Notes: generated by a model from the sequence alone, not told the origin. Positions 16,853-26,370 are shown, counted from the stretch's first letter. The stretch is 64,000 nucleotides of DNA from Halobacillus sp. Marseille-Q1614 (GCF_902809865.1 NZ_CADDWH010000001.1:1116001-1180000), one strand, 5' to 3'. Program-made: numbers and translations.

Positions 16853-19612
16853 TCAGCCAGTATTTCGAAGGCCGGCAGCAATTCCGCTGATGGTGAGCAG
16901 TACTTCTGTCAGCAATTCATCATGACCGTTTTCATGGTTTCTTAAGCTCTTAATAAGCTCTACTTGCAGGAAGTTTAATGGATCTACATAAGGGTTCCGC
17001 AGCTTAACTGATTCTTGAATTGTCGGCTGGTGATCCAGTAATTCATTATCTCCTGTAATTTTTAATAGTATTTCCTTAGTCTTTTCATATTCTTCTACAA
17101 TATTATTAAAAATTCGCTCGCCCATGCTCTTATCACCGGCCAGCTCTGTATACTCTTTGGCAGTGGAAATATCAGCTTTCGTTAAGGCCATTTGTAGATT
17201 ATCGATAGTAGAGCGGAAGAACGGCCAATTCTTATACATGTTCTGGAGGTGGCTTAAGTTTTCTTCGTTTTGGTTTGAAAATTCACTCAGCCCTGTACCT
17301 GCCGCATACCACGCAGGGATAAGCTGACGGTTTTGCGTCCAGGCAAACACCCACGGAATCGCTCGTAAGTTTTCAAACTTCGTGCTGTCTTTTCTCTTCA
17401 TAGGACGGGAGCCAATGTTTAACTCACTGATCTCCTGAAGAGGCGTCACTTCATTAAAGTAGGTGAGGAAGTCTTCATCTTTAAAGACGAGAGACTGATA
17501 TTTTTCTAAAGAAACATTTGCTGAGGATTCCATAATATTTTCCCAGAGATCTTCCCAGCTGTTGGCCTGTTCTGTTTCTTCAGAAATATGCGCCGCACCT
17601 TCGAGCAGTGTGGAAATGCCCTGTTCCAGGCTTCGGTAAGCGATGTCTTTTAGCAGATAGCGGGAGGATAAAACCTCGCCTTGTTCGGTAATTTTCACTC
17701 CATCGCCTAAAGTTTCAAGCGGCTGAGAAGCAATGCTGCGGTTGAGTGGTCCGCCGCCTCTTCCGAGAGATCCGCCGCGGCCGTGGAAGAACTTAAGCCC
17801 CACGTTATATTCTTTAGCCATGTCGTGAATCTCCTGCTGTGCTTTATAAAGTCTCCAGTTCGCAGTGAGTGTACCGCCGTCTTTACTTCCATCAGAATAA
17901 CCGAGCATGATTTCCTGGTGGCTGCCGAGGTTCTGCAAATGTTTACGATACACATCCATTTCAAAAAGAGTCTTTAGAATTTCAGGTCCTGCTTTTAAAT
18001 CATCGACAGTTTCGAGAAGGGGAGCCACGTTTAAATTACTTTCCACTTCACCGTTTGTATGAAGACGGTAAATACCGGCTTCCTTAGCCAGTACAAGGAC
18101 CTCCAGCAAGTCACTTGCAGATTCGGTCATGCTGATGAGATAGACCTGAATCGATCGCTTTCCAAATTCGCGGTGTGCATCGCGGATCAAGTGGAAAACT
18201 TTCAGCATTTCCTGTGTATCTTCAGAATAATCTTCATTTAATAAAGAAATTGGGCGCGGGTCGTTAAGGACACTTTCGAGAAGTTTCACTTTTTCATTTT
18301 CCGGAAGGTCGGTATAGTTCTCTGTGATTCCTACATTTTGCAGAAGCTCTGCAACTGCCGATTCGTGTTCTCCGCTATGGTTTCTAATATCTAATGTTGC
18401 CAGGTGGAATCCAAACAGTTTAACTTGGCGAATCAGCTTCTGAAGCATTTTGAGTTCATGCTTCGTCGGGTGATGCTGCTTCACAGATTTTTGAATCTCA
18501 TATAAGTCTTCCAGCAGCTCTTCTGCTGCTCCATACCCAATGTCTGACTTGCCTACCTGACGCAGCCTCTCAAGGATAACTGCAAACTTCCTCCGATAGA
18601 TTTCACCTTCGGCTCTCCAAACTTTATCTTTAGGAAGCATACTTTCACCTTCGGCCACAGACTGAATGAAATCTTCGCTTATATTTATGCGGGTCGTCGA
18701 GTGGCTGAACCTCTTCATTAATTCGATAAGAACCACATCATATTTTTTCAGTATTAACTTCCGCTGTTTCTTTAATGTTTCCCACGTTATGTCAGGCGTT
18801 ACGTTCGGGTTTCCGTCACGGTCTCCGCCAATCCAGGAGCCGAAATGAAGGATGTTAGGAACAGTCCATTCCTCATCAGGAAAAACTTCCTCCAAGCGGT
18901 TTTCTAATTCCTGGTGAATGTCAGGCAGTACATCGAAAAGCGTCTGATCAAAATAGTACAGGCCATTACGTACTTCATCCATTACGGTTGGCTTGCGCTG
19001 GCGCAGCTCGTCCGTCTGCCAAAGAACGGTTACTTCGTTAAATAAGCTTTCCTGAAGGTTTTCTCTTTCATTTTTTGTTAACTGCGGGTTGTCCAGTTTA
19101 AATAAAAGTCCGGCGATGCGTTTTTGGATTTCAAGCACCGTGCGCTTCGTAGCTTCCGTAGGGTGGGCAGTAATTATTAATTCCAGTGACAGATCGTTCA
19201 GGACATTCTGGATTACATCTTTATCGATGTTGTTTTCCTTCAGATTTAATACCGCACTTTCTAGTGAGTAAGGCTGTGCGCCGTGATCCTCACGCAGCTG
19301 ATACTCTCTGCGTCGGCGGATCCGGTGATTTTGTTCAGCTATGTTTACGAGGTGAAAATAAATGGAGAAGGCCCTGATGACTTGAGAACGAAGAGGAGGT
19401 TCCAGCTCTTTAATCTCCTCTTTTAGTTGAGCATAAGTGTCAACGTCCTGGCTTCTTCGAAGTTCTTTTGTTAGATTTCGGATACTTTCGACTTTATTAA
19501 GTAATTTTTCTCCGCCGTGATGGACGAGAATATCTCCTAACATGTTGCCAAGTAAATTGACATCACGCCTTAATGGAGTCGTATGATCATTTTTTTGCTG
19601 TTGTAATGTCAC
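16853..19612 (-). CDS. ppc: Phosphoenolpyruvate carboxylase
   Basis: The 919-aa protein has normal PEPC length and the diagnostic motifs: the catalytic His in LIITAHPTEATKR (near residue 150), FGSWIGGDRDGNP, NWRLYKAQQEI, and the Gly-rich FHGRGGSLGRGGGP. The C-terminal LRNTG is the usual end of the family. It carboxylates PEP to oxaloacetate and refills the TCA cycle. B. subtilis lacks this gene, but other Bacillaceae have it. The start is GTG, with AGGATGG six bases upstream. The promoter region has a large inverted repeat. Confidence 0.95.
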   Translation of the reverse strand: MTLQQQKNDHTTPLRRDVNLLGNMLGDILVHHGGEKLLNKVESIRNLTKELRRSQDVDTYAQLKEEIKELEPPLRSQVIRAFSIYFHLVNIAEQNHRIRRRREYQLREDHGAQPYSLESAVLNLKENNIDKDVIQNVLNDLSLELIITAHPTEATKRTVLEIQKRIAGLLFKLDNPQLTKNERENLQESLFNEVTVLWQTDELRQRKPTVMDEVRNGLYYFDQTLFDVLPDIHQELENRLEEVFPDEEWTVPNILHFGSWIGGDRDGNPNVTPDITWETLKKQRKLILKKYDVVLIELMKRFSHSTTRINISEDFIQSVAEGESMLPKDKVWRAEGEIYRRKFAVILERLRQVGKSDIGYGAAEELLEDLYEIQKSVKQHHPTKHELKMLQKLIRQVKLFGFHLATLDIRNHSGEHESAVAELLQNVGITENYTDLPENEKVKLLESVLNDPRPISLLNEDYSEDTQEMLKVFHLIRDAHREFGKRSIQVYLISMTESASDLLEVLVLAKEAGIYRLHTNGEVESNLNVAPLLETVDDLKAGPEILKTLFEMDVYRKHLQNLGSHQEIMLGYSDGSKDGGTLTANWRLYKAQQEIHDMAKEYNVGLKFFHGRGGSLGRGGGPLNRSIASQPLETLGDGVKITEQGEVLSSRYLLKDIAYRSLEQGISTLLEGAAHISEETEQANSWEDLWENIMESSANVSLEKYQSLVFKDEDFLTYFNEVTPLQEISELNIGSRPMKRKDSTKFENLRAIPWVFAWTQNRQLIPAWYAAGTGLSEFSNQNEENLSHLQNMYKNWPFFRSTIDNLQMALTKADISTAKEYTELAGDKSMGERIFNNIVEEYEKTKEILLKITGDNELLDHQPTIQESVKLRNPYVDPLNFLQVELIKSLRNHENGHDELLTEVLLTISGIAAGLRNTG

Positions 19613-19679
19613 GATTTCACCATCCTGTATTGTCTTATTATTAGCGTGGCTGTGTTAAACCATCGCTCATATTTACATA

Positions 19680-19724
19680 ATGTTATCAGAATTTTTTGGA
19701 TAGTCAAATGAATTGACTGTCCAA
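19680..19724 (-). promoter_or_regulatory. ppc promoter with inverted-repeat operator candidate
   Basis: Reading on the reverse strand, TTGACT (19707-19702), 16 bases, TAACAT (19685-19680). The -35 lies inside the inverted repeat TTGGATAGTCAA / TTGACTGTCCAA (19696-19707 and 19713-19724, one mismatched pair), which suits a repressor site. Confidence 0.5.
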
Positions 19725-19731
19725 CCCTTGG

Positions 19732-19745
19732 CGTAAGCGCTTTTA
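19732..19745. promoter_or_regulatory. Candidate cre (CcpA) site upstream of ppc
   Basis: CGTAAGCGCTTTTA matches the cre consensus at 12 of 14 positions, with the same core as the site before the mutase operon. It lies upstream of the ppc promoter and just after the stop of the 96-aa gene. Confidence 0.5.
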
Positions 19746-19752
19746 TAAGTGG

Positions 19753-20043
19753 TTATCCATTCAAATATTCGGCAACAGTAAAGGCTAGATCGTCATTTCC
19801 AAACACTGATAATACTTCGATTAGAGCAGCATCTGAAATAGATTCGGATTCTTTTTTTGATATCGTCTGCTCTAAAGCTTTCTTAAGCTTTGGATTGCGC
19901 CCTTGGTGAGGATAAGCTTTTTCATAGAGTAATTCAGGATCAAGATCGTTGTTGATACACCATTGGGCAAAAATGAAAATCATTGTTTCTTCGTCCTTAA
20001 TGTATTGCTGAATGACTCGTTCATCTATTTCTTTACGGTTCAT
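19753..20043 (-). CDS. Conserved-looking hypothetical protein, 96 aa
   Basis: I do not recognise this protein. AAAGGAGAG stands seven bases before the ATG, so the gene is real. It is a small soluble, mainly helical protein with an acidic N-terminal third (NRKEIDERVIQQYIKDEETM), a single Cys in FAQWCINND, and a C-terminal ALIEVLSVFGNDDLAFTVAE segment. It lies between the aldehyde dehydrogenase and ppc genes in the same direction, with about 75 and 140 bases on either side. No transmembrane segment or signal peptide is seen. Confidence 0.75.
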   Translation of the reverse strand: MNRKEIDERVIQQYIKDEETMIFIFAQWCINNDLDPELLYEKAYPHQGRNPKLKKALEQTISKKESESISDAALIEVLSVFGNDDLAFTVAEYLNG

Positions 20044-20087
20044 CTGTCAGCTCTCCTTTATGAAATGGGGGAAGAGTTTAAGAGAAA

Positions 20088-20116
20088 AGCCGCCTGCTTA
20101 GGGCGGCTTTATAGAG
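20088..20116 (-). terminator. Weak terminator between aldehyde dehydrogenase gene and the 96-aa gene
   Basis: AAGCCGCC (20088-20095) pairs with GGCGGCTT (20102-20109) and is flanked on the reading (reverse) side by a T-rich CTTTTCTCTT sequence. Position fits the end of the transcript from 21478. Confidence 0.75.
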
Positions 20117-21478
20117 TTAACCTAACACTTTTTTAATCACTTTTAAGCCCAGCTGAGATCCTGGATAACGGAAATTCTGGTCAAACTTTGTCGTCTGTTT
20201 GGTTATCCCTTTTTCATGTGTGAAGGTGGCAAAACTTGCTTTACCATGGTAACTGCCGATTCCGCTGCTGCCGACCCCGCCAAATGGAAGGTGAGGGTTT
20301 AAAATATGGTAAAGGGTATCATTAATACAGCCGCCTCCAAAGGAAAGAGACTCGGTCACTTTTTGCTGATCCTCTTCATTTTCCCCAAAATAATAGAGGG
20401 CGAGAGGTTTCGGCTGACTGCCAACCTGTTCAATGACTTCATCTAGCTGGTCATAGGTTAAGACAGGAAGAACAGGTCCAAATATCTCTTCAGACATTAC
20501 TTTGTCGGTCCATGTGACTTGATCGATTAAGGTAGGCTCTATTCTCAGTTTTTTCGAATCTACCCGGCCGCCGATTAAGATTTGTCCTTCGTCAAGAAAA
20601 CTTGAAATTCTGTCAAAATGCTTACGGTTAACGATTTTTACATAGTCTTCGTTAAGAAGGGAATGTTCTCCGTAGAATTCATAAATGTATTTTTGGATCG
20701 CTTTTACTAAATCTGCTTTTATTTCATGATGAACATACAAATAATCAGGAGCGATGCACGTCTGTCCGGCATTTAAAAACTTGCCCCAGACAATCCGTTT
20801 CGCAGCCAGATCAATCGATGCATCTTTATGGACAATCGCTGGACTCTTCCCGCCAAGTTCAAGAGTAACAGGGATAAGCTGTTCGCCCGCTTTCTTCATT
20901 ACCTCTCGGCCGACAGGGACACTTCCTGTGAAGAAGACATAATCCAGAGGCTGCTCTAACAGTTCCTGAGTCACTTCTTTTCCGCCTTCTGCAACTGCTA
21001 TTAAGTGGCTCGGGAAGTATTGTTCTACCATTCTCTTAATTACCCAAGAAACGGTCGGTGTCAGTTCGGAAGGTTTAATGATAACAGTGTTTCCACTCGC
21101 AATGGCTCCAATAACCGGCGCAAGGGCCAGCTGTACCGGGTAATTCCACGGAGCAATCACTAATACCGTTCCATAAGGTTCTTTCACGATATAATTTTTT
21201 GAACCAGTATGCGTTAATGGTGTCTTCACATCTCTTGGAGCCATCCACGACTTTAAGTTCTTCAAATGATCTTTGATTTCCATTTTTAAAAATGCGATCT
21301 CTGCGGTGTAGGCTTCATACTCTGATTTATTAAGGTCGAACTTTAAAGCTTTTAAAATAGGCTCTTCAAAAGTGTCGAGCATTTTTCGAAGCTTGATTAA
21401 CTGCTCTTTTCTAAACTCGTAGCTCTTCGTATGGCCTTCTTTAAACCAGTCTTTTTGCAGCTTTACTAATGATTTCAT
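20117..21478 (-). CDS. Aldehyde dehydrogenase, class 3 type (YwdH/AldH-like)
   Basis: The 453-aa protein lacks the extra N-terminal region of classical ALDHs and fits the short class 3 family. It has [11 protein letters not shown], a [10 protein letters not shown] nucleotide loop, the catalytic Glu in ELGGKSPA and the catalytic Cys in [11 protein letters not shown]. It probably oxidises medium or long-chain aliphatic aldehydes with NAD(P). Its ATG overlaps the stop of rnz by four bases (ATGA), so the two are translated together, though no functional link is obvious. There is no C-terminal membrane anchor. Confidence 0.87.
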   Translation of the reverse strand: MKSLVKLQKDWFKEGHTKSYEFRKEQLIKLRKMLDTFEEPILKALKFDLNKSEYEAYTAEIAFLKMEIKDHLKNLKSWMAPRDVKTPLTHTGSKNYIVKEPYGTVLVIAPWNYPVQLALAPVIGAIASGNTVIIKPSELTPTVSWVIKRMVEQYFPSHLIAVAEGGKEVTQELLEQPLDYVFFTGSVPVGREVMKKAGEQLIPVTLELGGKSPAIVHKDASIDLAAKRIVWGKFLNAGQTCIAPDYLYVHHEIKADLVKAIQKYIYEFYGEHSLLNEDYVKIVNRKHFDRISSFLDEGQILIGGRVDSKKLRIEPTLIDQVTWTDKVMSEEIFGPVLPVLTYDQLDEVIEQVGSQPKPLALYYFGENEEDQQKVTESLSFGGGCINDTLYHILNPHLPFGGVGSSGIGSYHGKASFATFTHEKGITKQTTKFDQNFRYPGSQLGLKVIKKVLG

Positions 21479-22413
21479 TTTAACTCCTCCTTACTTTTAA
21501 TAACGGGATGCTGGTAAAAGTCATAAGCGATGATCGTATTAGGGAAGATCGAGCGGGCTTCTTCTTCAAGCTGCTTGACCGCCTGTCCATGATAACGGGA
21601 AGAAATATGAGTTAGCAGCAGCTGGCCTACTTTGGCTTCTTTCGCCAAAGTAGCCGCCTGCTTGATTGTCGAATGGAAATAATCATGAGCCATCGATTCC
21701 TCTTCACTGGCAAACGTAGCTTCATGGACGAGCAGGTCAAGTCCTGCTAAAGGTTCTTTAAGCTTAGATAAATATCGGGTATCTCCTAAAACAGCAAGCT
21801 TCCGGCCTCTTTTTGGCGGGCCGGTTACTTCCTCTCGATAAACAACTGTTCCGTTCTCTAAGACTGTTTTTTCCTGCTGCTTAATTTTTTGATAGAGAGG
21901 ACCGGGGGAGATGCCCATCTCCTGCAGCCTGTCGGGGAGAAGTTCGCCTAATTTGTCCTTTTCTTTAATGATATACCCGAAGCTGTCCAACCCATGAAGG
22001 AGCTGAATAGCTTCCACTTGAAAATCTTCGTCCTCAAACAGGATTCCTTCTTCAACTTCTACTGTGTGGAGAGGATATTTTAATCTAGTTCCGCTAATTC
22101 TAAGACTGACATCGATATATTCTTTTAATCCTTTAGGTCCATAAACCGTGACGGGAGTTTCCCCGCCCTGAAACGAACGGCTGCTCAGCAGACCGGGAAG
22201 GCCATATAAGTGATCACCGTGTAAGTGGGTGATAAATATCTTTTCTATTCGCCGCGGGCGAATATTCGTTCTGAGGATTTGATGCTGAGTGGCTTCACCG
22301 CAGTCGAACACCCAGGTCGTGCCGCGTTCTTCTAATAAGTGAAGAACGAGGGACGAGACATTGCGTTCTTTAGAAGGTACACCTGAACCTGTACCGAGAA
22401 AAAATAATTCCAT
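21475..22413 (-). CDS. rnz: Ribonuclease Z
   Basis: The start is ATG at 22413 after GGAAGGAGG; an upstream in-frame extension is rejected. The 312-aa metallo-beta-lactamase-fold protein has the zinc motif H63-L-H65-G-D67-H68 at the same residue numbers as in B. subtilis RNase Z. Further ligands lie in VLGDTRY and LLVHEATF, with the C-terminal HISSRY. It cuts off the 3' trailers of tRNA precursors that lack an encoded CCA. It is followed, with overlap, by the aldehyde dehydrogenase gene. Confidence 0.95.
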   Translation of the reverse strand: MELFFLGTGSGVPSKERNVSSLVLHLLEERGTTWVFDCGEATQHQILRTNIRPRRIEKIFITHLHGDHLYGLPGLLSSRSFQGGETPVTVYGPKGLKEYIDVSLRISGTRLKYPLHTVEVEEGILFEDEDFQVEAIQLLHGLDSFGYIIKEKDKLGELLPDRLQEMGISPGPLYQKIKQQEKTVLENGTVVYREEVTGPPKRGRKLAVLGDTRYLSKLKEPLAGLDLLVHEATFASEEESMAHDYFHSTIKQAATLAKEAKVGQLLLTHISSRYHGQAVKQLEEEARSIFPNTIIAYDFYQHPVIKSKEELK

Positions 22414-22673
22414 ATATGTATCCTCCTTCCTAACTATAATACCACCTGAGAGCAGAGGGTACACTTAAAATACTCATATTAAAAGTCTGTTCACTTTAAC
22501 TGTTGATTTGTACTCTTAAAAGTGGGGAATCCTCTCTTTTTTGTTCAACACAAACGATTAGCAGAGTCTTGATTAAAAGCTCCTCTTTTGGTCTCTAAAA
22601 CCCAAGCGAATTGCAGCACCTCAGAAATCCTTAATAGTTTGGCTCTGTTAACCGAGATACTTGTTATTTCCCC

Positions 22674-22705
22674 AAAAAAAGCTGACGAGACCACTCGTCA
22701 GCTTT
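22674..22705 (-). terminator. Intrinsic terminator of the glycerophosphodiesterase gene
   Basis: AAAGCTGACG (22678-22687) pairs with CGTCAGCTTT (22696-22705); on the reverse strand seven T follow. The right arm overlaps the stop codon. The rest of the 22414-22673 gap shows nothing else. Confidence 0.88.
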
Positions 22706-23459
22706 AAAGGTTATCAGGTTTCACGTTTTGTATTTTTTCACGATAGGATAAAGCTTCATGGGGGACATCTGTAAAAATACCGTCACATCCAAGTCTAAAG
22801 CATTTAGCCATATAATTCGGCCGATTAATTGTATAAATGCGAAGCGGCATTTTTTCCTTATGGCATTTTTTCACCAGTTTTCGATCCAGCAGGCGATACT
22901 TTACGTGAAGGTCTGTAGAGCCGTGTTTCTGTGCGAATTTCGGAAGGTTCTGCCGGCTGGTAGAGGTTAAGAAAGCGGTTCTCACATTTTCATTAAGTTC
23001 GTGGACCTTTGTGATGCTGCTGAGGTTAAAGCTTGAAATCACAGTACGGTCAAGAACCTCGTGTTTCTCGAGTGCGGCCAGCACCATCTTTTCAATACCT
23101 TTATATTCAATCACATTAGTTTTTAATTCGACATTTAATACCATATTAAGGGTTTTAAACCAGCAAAGAAATTCTTCCAATGTTACAATAGAACAGTCAG
23201 AAAATTTTGTGGAAAACCAGCTGCCGGCGTCTAACTTTTTAATTTGCTCACAAGTATAATCCTGAACGAAACCTGTGCCATTCGTCGTCCGGCGCACATT
23301 TTCGTCATGTATCAGAACAGGAACGTTGTCTTTAGTAAGCTGGACATCGATCTCCAGTCCATCGGCACCTGATTCACTTGCCAGCTGATAGGCGGCCATC
23401 GTATTTTCCGGGGCCAGTCTGCTTGCGCCTCTATGAGCATAAATTAATGTTTTACGCAT
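22704..23459 (-). CDS. Glycerophosphodiester phosphodiesterase (cytoplasmic, YqiK-like)
   Basis: The 251-aa TIM-barrel protein begins TLIYAHRGASRLAPENTMAAY, with the catalytic His-Arg and the metal ligand Glu, then GLEIDVQLTKD and IHDENVRRTTNG with the second catalytic His. It hydrolyses glycerophosphodiesters to glycerol-3-phosphate and an alcohol. There is no signal peptide, so it is cytoplasmic and unlike secreted GlpQ. GAGGTGA precedes the ATG. It is transcribed alone, divergent from the rocB-like gene. Confidence 0.9.
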   Translation of the reverse strand: MRKTLIYAHRGASRLAPENTMAAYQLASESGADGLEIDVQLTKDNVPVLIHDENVRRTTNGTGFVQDYTCEQIKKLDAGSWFSTKFSDCSIVTLEEFLCWFKTLNMVLNVELKTNVIEYKGIEKMVLAALEKHEVLDRTVISSFNLSSITKVHELNENVRTAFLTSTSRQNLPKFAQKHGSTDLHVKYRLLDRKLVKKCHKEKMPLRIYTINRPNYMAKCFRLGCDGIFTDVPHEALSYREKIQNVKPDNL

Positions 23460-23542
23460 ACGGCTTCACCTCGAGAGAGTTTAATAAATCCTGATTGTGA
23501 AGGATCCTTTTTAAAAAGTCAATGTAAGGGAGTTAATGTGCA

Positions 23543-25159
23543 GTGAAAAAATGGCAAAGTAAACAACAGTTGACGGACCTGCTGTGTTCTTTAGTGGAAT
23601 ACCCTAGTGTTACGGGGACAAACGCGGAAATCGCCATCTTTGAATACTTATATTATATTTTAGAGGACAGGGAATATTATCAAAAGCATCCCAGTCATTT
23701 AAAATTACACCCTTTAGATGATGGACGCCAGTTTCTGTCCGCCTTAGTTAAAAATGGACAAGCTAAAGAGACGCTTGTTCTGATCGCTCACGCCGATGTT
23801 GTTTCTGTGCAGGACTATGGATCCTTAACCAACCTTGCATTTTATCCTAAAGAACTGACCCAGGAGTTACATAAACATATAGATGAACTTCCTGAAGATG
23901 CTGTTAAAGACCTTCAGTCAGGCAACTGGATCTTCGGCCGGGGAACGATGGATATGAAAGCAGGCTTAACCGTTCATTTATCTCTTTTAGAAAAAGCAAT
24001 GAACGGGGAATTTGACGGGAACCTTCTATTAATAGCCGTTCCGGATGAAGAAGCTAACTCAGAAGGTATGCTGGCATCTCTTCCTGTGCTTGACCAGCTG
24101 AAAGAAGAACACAATTTAACCTATAAAGCAGCCGTGAATACGGAACCGATGTTTAGTAAATATCCGGGAGACCCTGCTTATTATATGTATACTGGTTCTA
24201 TCGGTAAGGCGCTTCCCGGATTTCTTTGTTACGGAAAAGAAACCCATGCCGGCGAACCTTTCGGCGGTTTAAATGCGAACTTAATGATCAGCTACCTGGC
24301 AAAGGAACTAGAATTAAATGAAGCTTTTATTGAAGAAGTAGATGAAGACAGGACTCCGCCGCCGATCAGTCTAATGCAAAAAGACTTAAAAGAAGAGTAC
24401 TCGGTTCAGACGCCGCAAGCGGCCGTTACAATGTACAATGTCCTGTTTATGAAACAGTCAATCAATGAAATTAATGAAAAACTGTTGAATGCAGCAGAGC
24501 GTGCAAAGAAAAATATTATTGAACATTACTATAAGCAGTCGGCCTATTACTTGAAAAATGATCAAAAATCCTCTTTTGAACCTAAAATCCAGGTTCTTAC
24601 TTATCAGCAGCTTTATGAGGAAGCAGTGAAACGGTATGGTGAAGGGGAAGTAAAAAGAAGGATTAACTTACTTATTAAACAACGCAATCAAGGGGACCGT
24701 GACTTCTCAACAACCTTAGTCAGGACGCTGGCTTCGTTATGCAAGGATATTTCACCGATGATGGTTCTCTTTTACAGTCCGCCGTTTTATCCATCGGTTT
24801 CTTCTCATCATGATCCGATGATTAAGAAAATAGCCGGTTTCGCAAGAGAGTATGCCAAAAAAGAATTTGGTGTTGATGTCGTGACCCAGGAATATTTTCC
24901 GGGGTTATCTGATTTAAGCTTTATTGGACCGGTTACCACATCTTCTTCTATTAAGCAGCTCGTTGAGCAGATGCCAATACAGGATAAAGGATTTAGCTTA
25001 CCTTCTAACCTGATGGAATCGGTGACGATGCCTATTATTAACATTGGGCCATTAGGAAAAGACCCTCATCAGTGGACAGAACGTCTGGAGCTTACCTATA
25101 GTTTTGAAAAGCTCCCGGTCTTACTGAACGAATGTTTTCATCAATTATTCAACTCATAA
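23543..25159 (+). CDS. rocB: RocB-family M20 metallohydrolase
   Basis: The start is GTG at 23543 after AAGGGAG; the nearby ATG at 23536 is out of frame. At 538 aa it is far longer than ordinary M20 peptidases and fits RocB (566 aa in B. subtilis), with HADVVSVQDYGS, IFGRGTMDMKAGL, VPDEEANSEGM and a C-terminal KDPHQWTER. RocB belongs to the arginine degradation group and is thought to remove an acyl group from an arginine-related substrate, but the reaction is not settled. No other roc gene is nearby, so the specific role is uncertain. A weak terminator follows. Confidence 0.75.
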   Translation: MKKWQSKQQLTDLLCSLVEYPSVTGTNAEIAIFEYLYYILEDREYYQKHPSHLKLHPLDDGRQFLSALVKNGQAKETLVLIAHADVVSVQDYGSLTNLAFYPKELTQELHKHIDELPEDAVKDLQSGNWIFGRGTMDMKAGLTVHLSLLEKAMNGEFDGNLLLIAVPDEEANSEGMLASLPVLDQLKEEHNLTYKAAVNTEPMFSKYPGDPAYYMYTGSIGKALPGFLCYGKETHAGEPFGGLNANLMISYLAKELELNEAFIEEVDEDRTPPPISLMQKDLKEEYSVQTPQAAVTMYNVLFMKQSINEINEKLLNAAERAKKNIIEHYYKQSAYYLKNDQKSSFEPKIQVLTYQQLYEEAVKRYGEGEVKRRINLLIKQRNQGDRDFSTTLVRTLASLCKDISPMMVLFYSPPFYPSVSSHHDPMIKKIAGFAREYAKKEFGVDVVTQEYFPGLSDLSFIGPVTTSSSIKQLVEQMPIQDKGFSLPSNLMESVTMPIINIGPLGKDPHQWTERLELTYSFEKLPVLLNECFHQLFNS

Positions 25160-25181
25160 ACCATCAAAAATGAAGCTTACA

Positions 25182-25213
25182 GGCTGTCGAGACTTCCTTG
25201 ACAGTCCTTTTTT
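25182..25213 (+). terminator. Intrinsic terminator after the rocB-like gene
   Basis: GGCTGTC (25182-25188) pairs with GACAGTCC (25200-25207), with one bulge or G-T pair, then six T. Confidence 0.65.
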
Positions 25214-25236
25214 ATCTCGTTTTAAATAGTTAATCT

Positions 25237-25328
25237 TCGTTAAGAGTGTTAACAACCATCCAGTATTTGGATGAGCCAGGCTGAAGGATTGTTTTTAAAA
25301 AAGCTCAGCCTGTGTTTGCTCTTAACGA
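25237..25328. ncRNA. Possible structured RNA with three-way junction layout upstream of yqjP
   Basis: An outer 10-bp perfect stem, TCGTTAAGAG (25237-25246) with CTCTTAACGA (25319-25328), encloses two hairpins: CATCC/GGATG (25257-25261, 25269-25273) and AGGCTGA/TCAGCCT (25278-25284, 25305-25311). It matches no riboswitch class I know. It lies before the yqjP start region, or could be a small mobile-element remnant. Confidence 0.35.
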
Positions 25329-25352
25329 TAGGATAATACAGGAAGTCGTGAT

Positions 25353-25389
25353 ACAATAATAAGATAAAAAATGAATGGTTATTCATTAA
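25353..25389 (+). promoter_or_regulatory. yqjP promoter -10 and FadR (YsiA)-like operator
   Basis: TACAAT (25353-25358) is followed by TGAATGGTTATTCATTAA (25372-25389), which agrees with the Bacillus FadR operator TGAATGAMTANTCATTCA at all but three positions. The site covers the start region, as expected for repression. The -35 is not clear. Confidence 0.55.
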
Positions 25390-25403
25390 TGGAGGATTTC
25401 TCA

Positions 25404-26366
25404 GTGAAAACGATAAAAGATAGGATTCATCCAATAACTTTGCCAACCCCTTATGCGGTTGGTGATGTGCATGCCTATTTATTTAAAAGCGATAAAGTAA
25501 CACTTATAGATGCGGGGGTAAAAACAACAGAAGCATGGGAGGCCATGAAGGACCAGCTTGCAAAGTTAGGTATAAAACCGGAAGATATAGACCAGATCGT
25601 TCTTACTCACCATCATCCAGACCATACTGGATTAGTCGAATACTTCCCAGATGCCATAATTATGGGCCACCCGAAGCTCAGACCATGGCTTGAGAAAGAT
25701 GAAGAGTTTATCAGAAGGCATGAAACCTTTTTTAAGGAAATGTATGAAGAGGCTGGGGTACCCAGCGAATATTTAAATACATTAAATAGTGCCAAAAAGA
25801 CTTTAAGATATATCGGACAGGGAAGACTGCAAGTTGAATTAACAGAAGGTGACCGGGTGCCATCCCACGAAGAATGGACAATTATTGAAACTCCCGGCCA
25901 TGCTCAATGTCATATTTCACTATACAGGGAAGCGGATGGAGCTCTGATTGGCGGCGACCATTTGTTGTTTCATATTTCATCTAACCCTTTGCTGGAACCT
26001 CCTTTTAGTGCAAATGAGGCGCGTCCGCGTCCGCAGGTTCAGTACAGAGATTCACTTGAAAAACTGCTGAATTATCAATTAGGAGACGTGTATCCCGGTC
26101 ATGGCAGACGATTTACAGAAGCACATCAATTAATTAAACGGAGGATCACTCGGCAGGAAGAAAGAGCAGACCAGGTTAAAGAGATGCTTAAACAAAAGCC
26201 ATTGACCGCTTTTGAGGTGTGTCAAAAGCTGTTTCCTAAACAGATTGAAAGCCAGTTCGGCTTAACAATTTCTGAAACGATGGGGCAGCTTGATTACTTA
26301 GAGTTCACTGGGCAGGTGGATACAAAGCATATAGGTAAACGAAAAATATATTATGTAAACAGGTGA
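25404..26366 (+). CDS. yqjP: Metallo-beta-lactamase-fold hydrolase YqjP
   Basis: I chose GTG at 25404, eight bases after GGAGG, over an in-frame ATG at 25371 that lies inside the operator-like palindrome. The resulting 320 aa agree with YqjP of B. subtilis. It has the MBL-fold zinc motif THHHPDHTG, further ligands in ETPGHAQCH and GGDHLL, YPGHG, and a C-terminal winged-helix-like extension. It is probably a thioesterase-like or lactonase-like hydrolase, substrate unknown. yqjQ follows after four bases. A FadR-like operator suggests a link with fatty acid metabolism. Confidence 0.88.
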   Translation: MKTIKDRIHPITLPTPYAVGDVHAYLFKSDKVTLIDAGVKTTEAWEAMKDQLAKLGIKPEDIDQIVLTHHHPDHTGLVEYFPDAIIMGHPKLRPWLEKDEEFIRRHETFFKEMYEEAGVPSEYLNTLNSAKKTLRYIGQGRLQVELTEGDRVPSHEEWTIIETPGHAQCHISLYREADGALIGGDHLLFHISSNPLLEPPFSANEARPRPQVQYRDSLEKLLNYQLGDVYPGHGRRFTEAHQLIKRRITRQEERADQVKEMLKQKPLTAFEVCQKLFPKQIESQFGLTISETMGQLDYLEFTGQVDTKHIGKRKIYYVNR

Positions 26367-26370
26367 TAGA

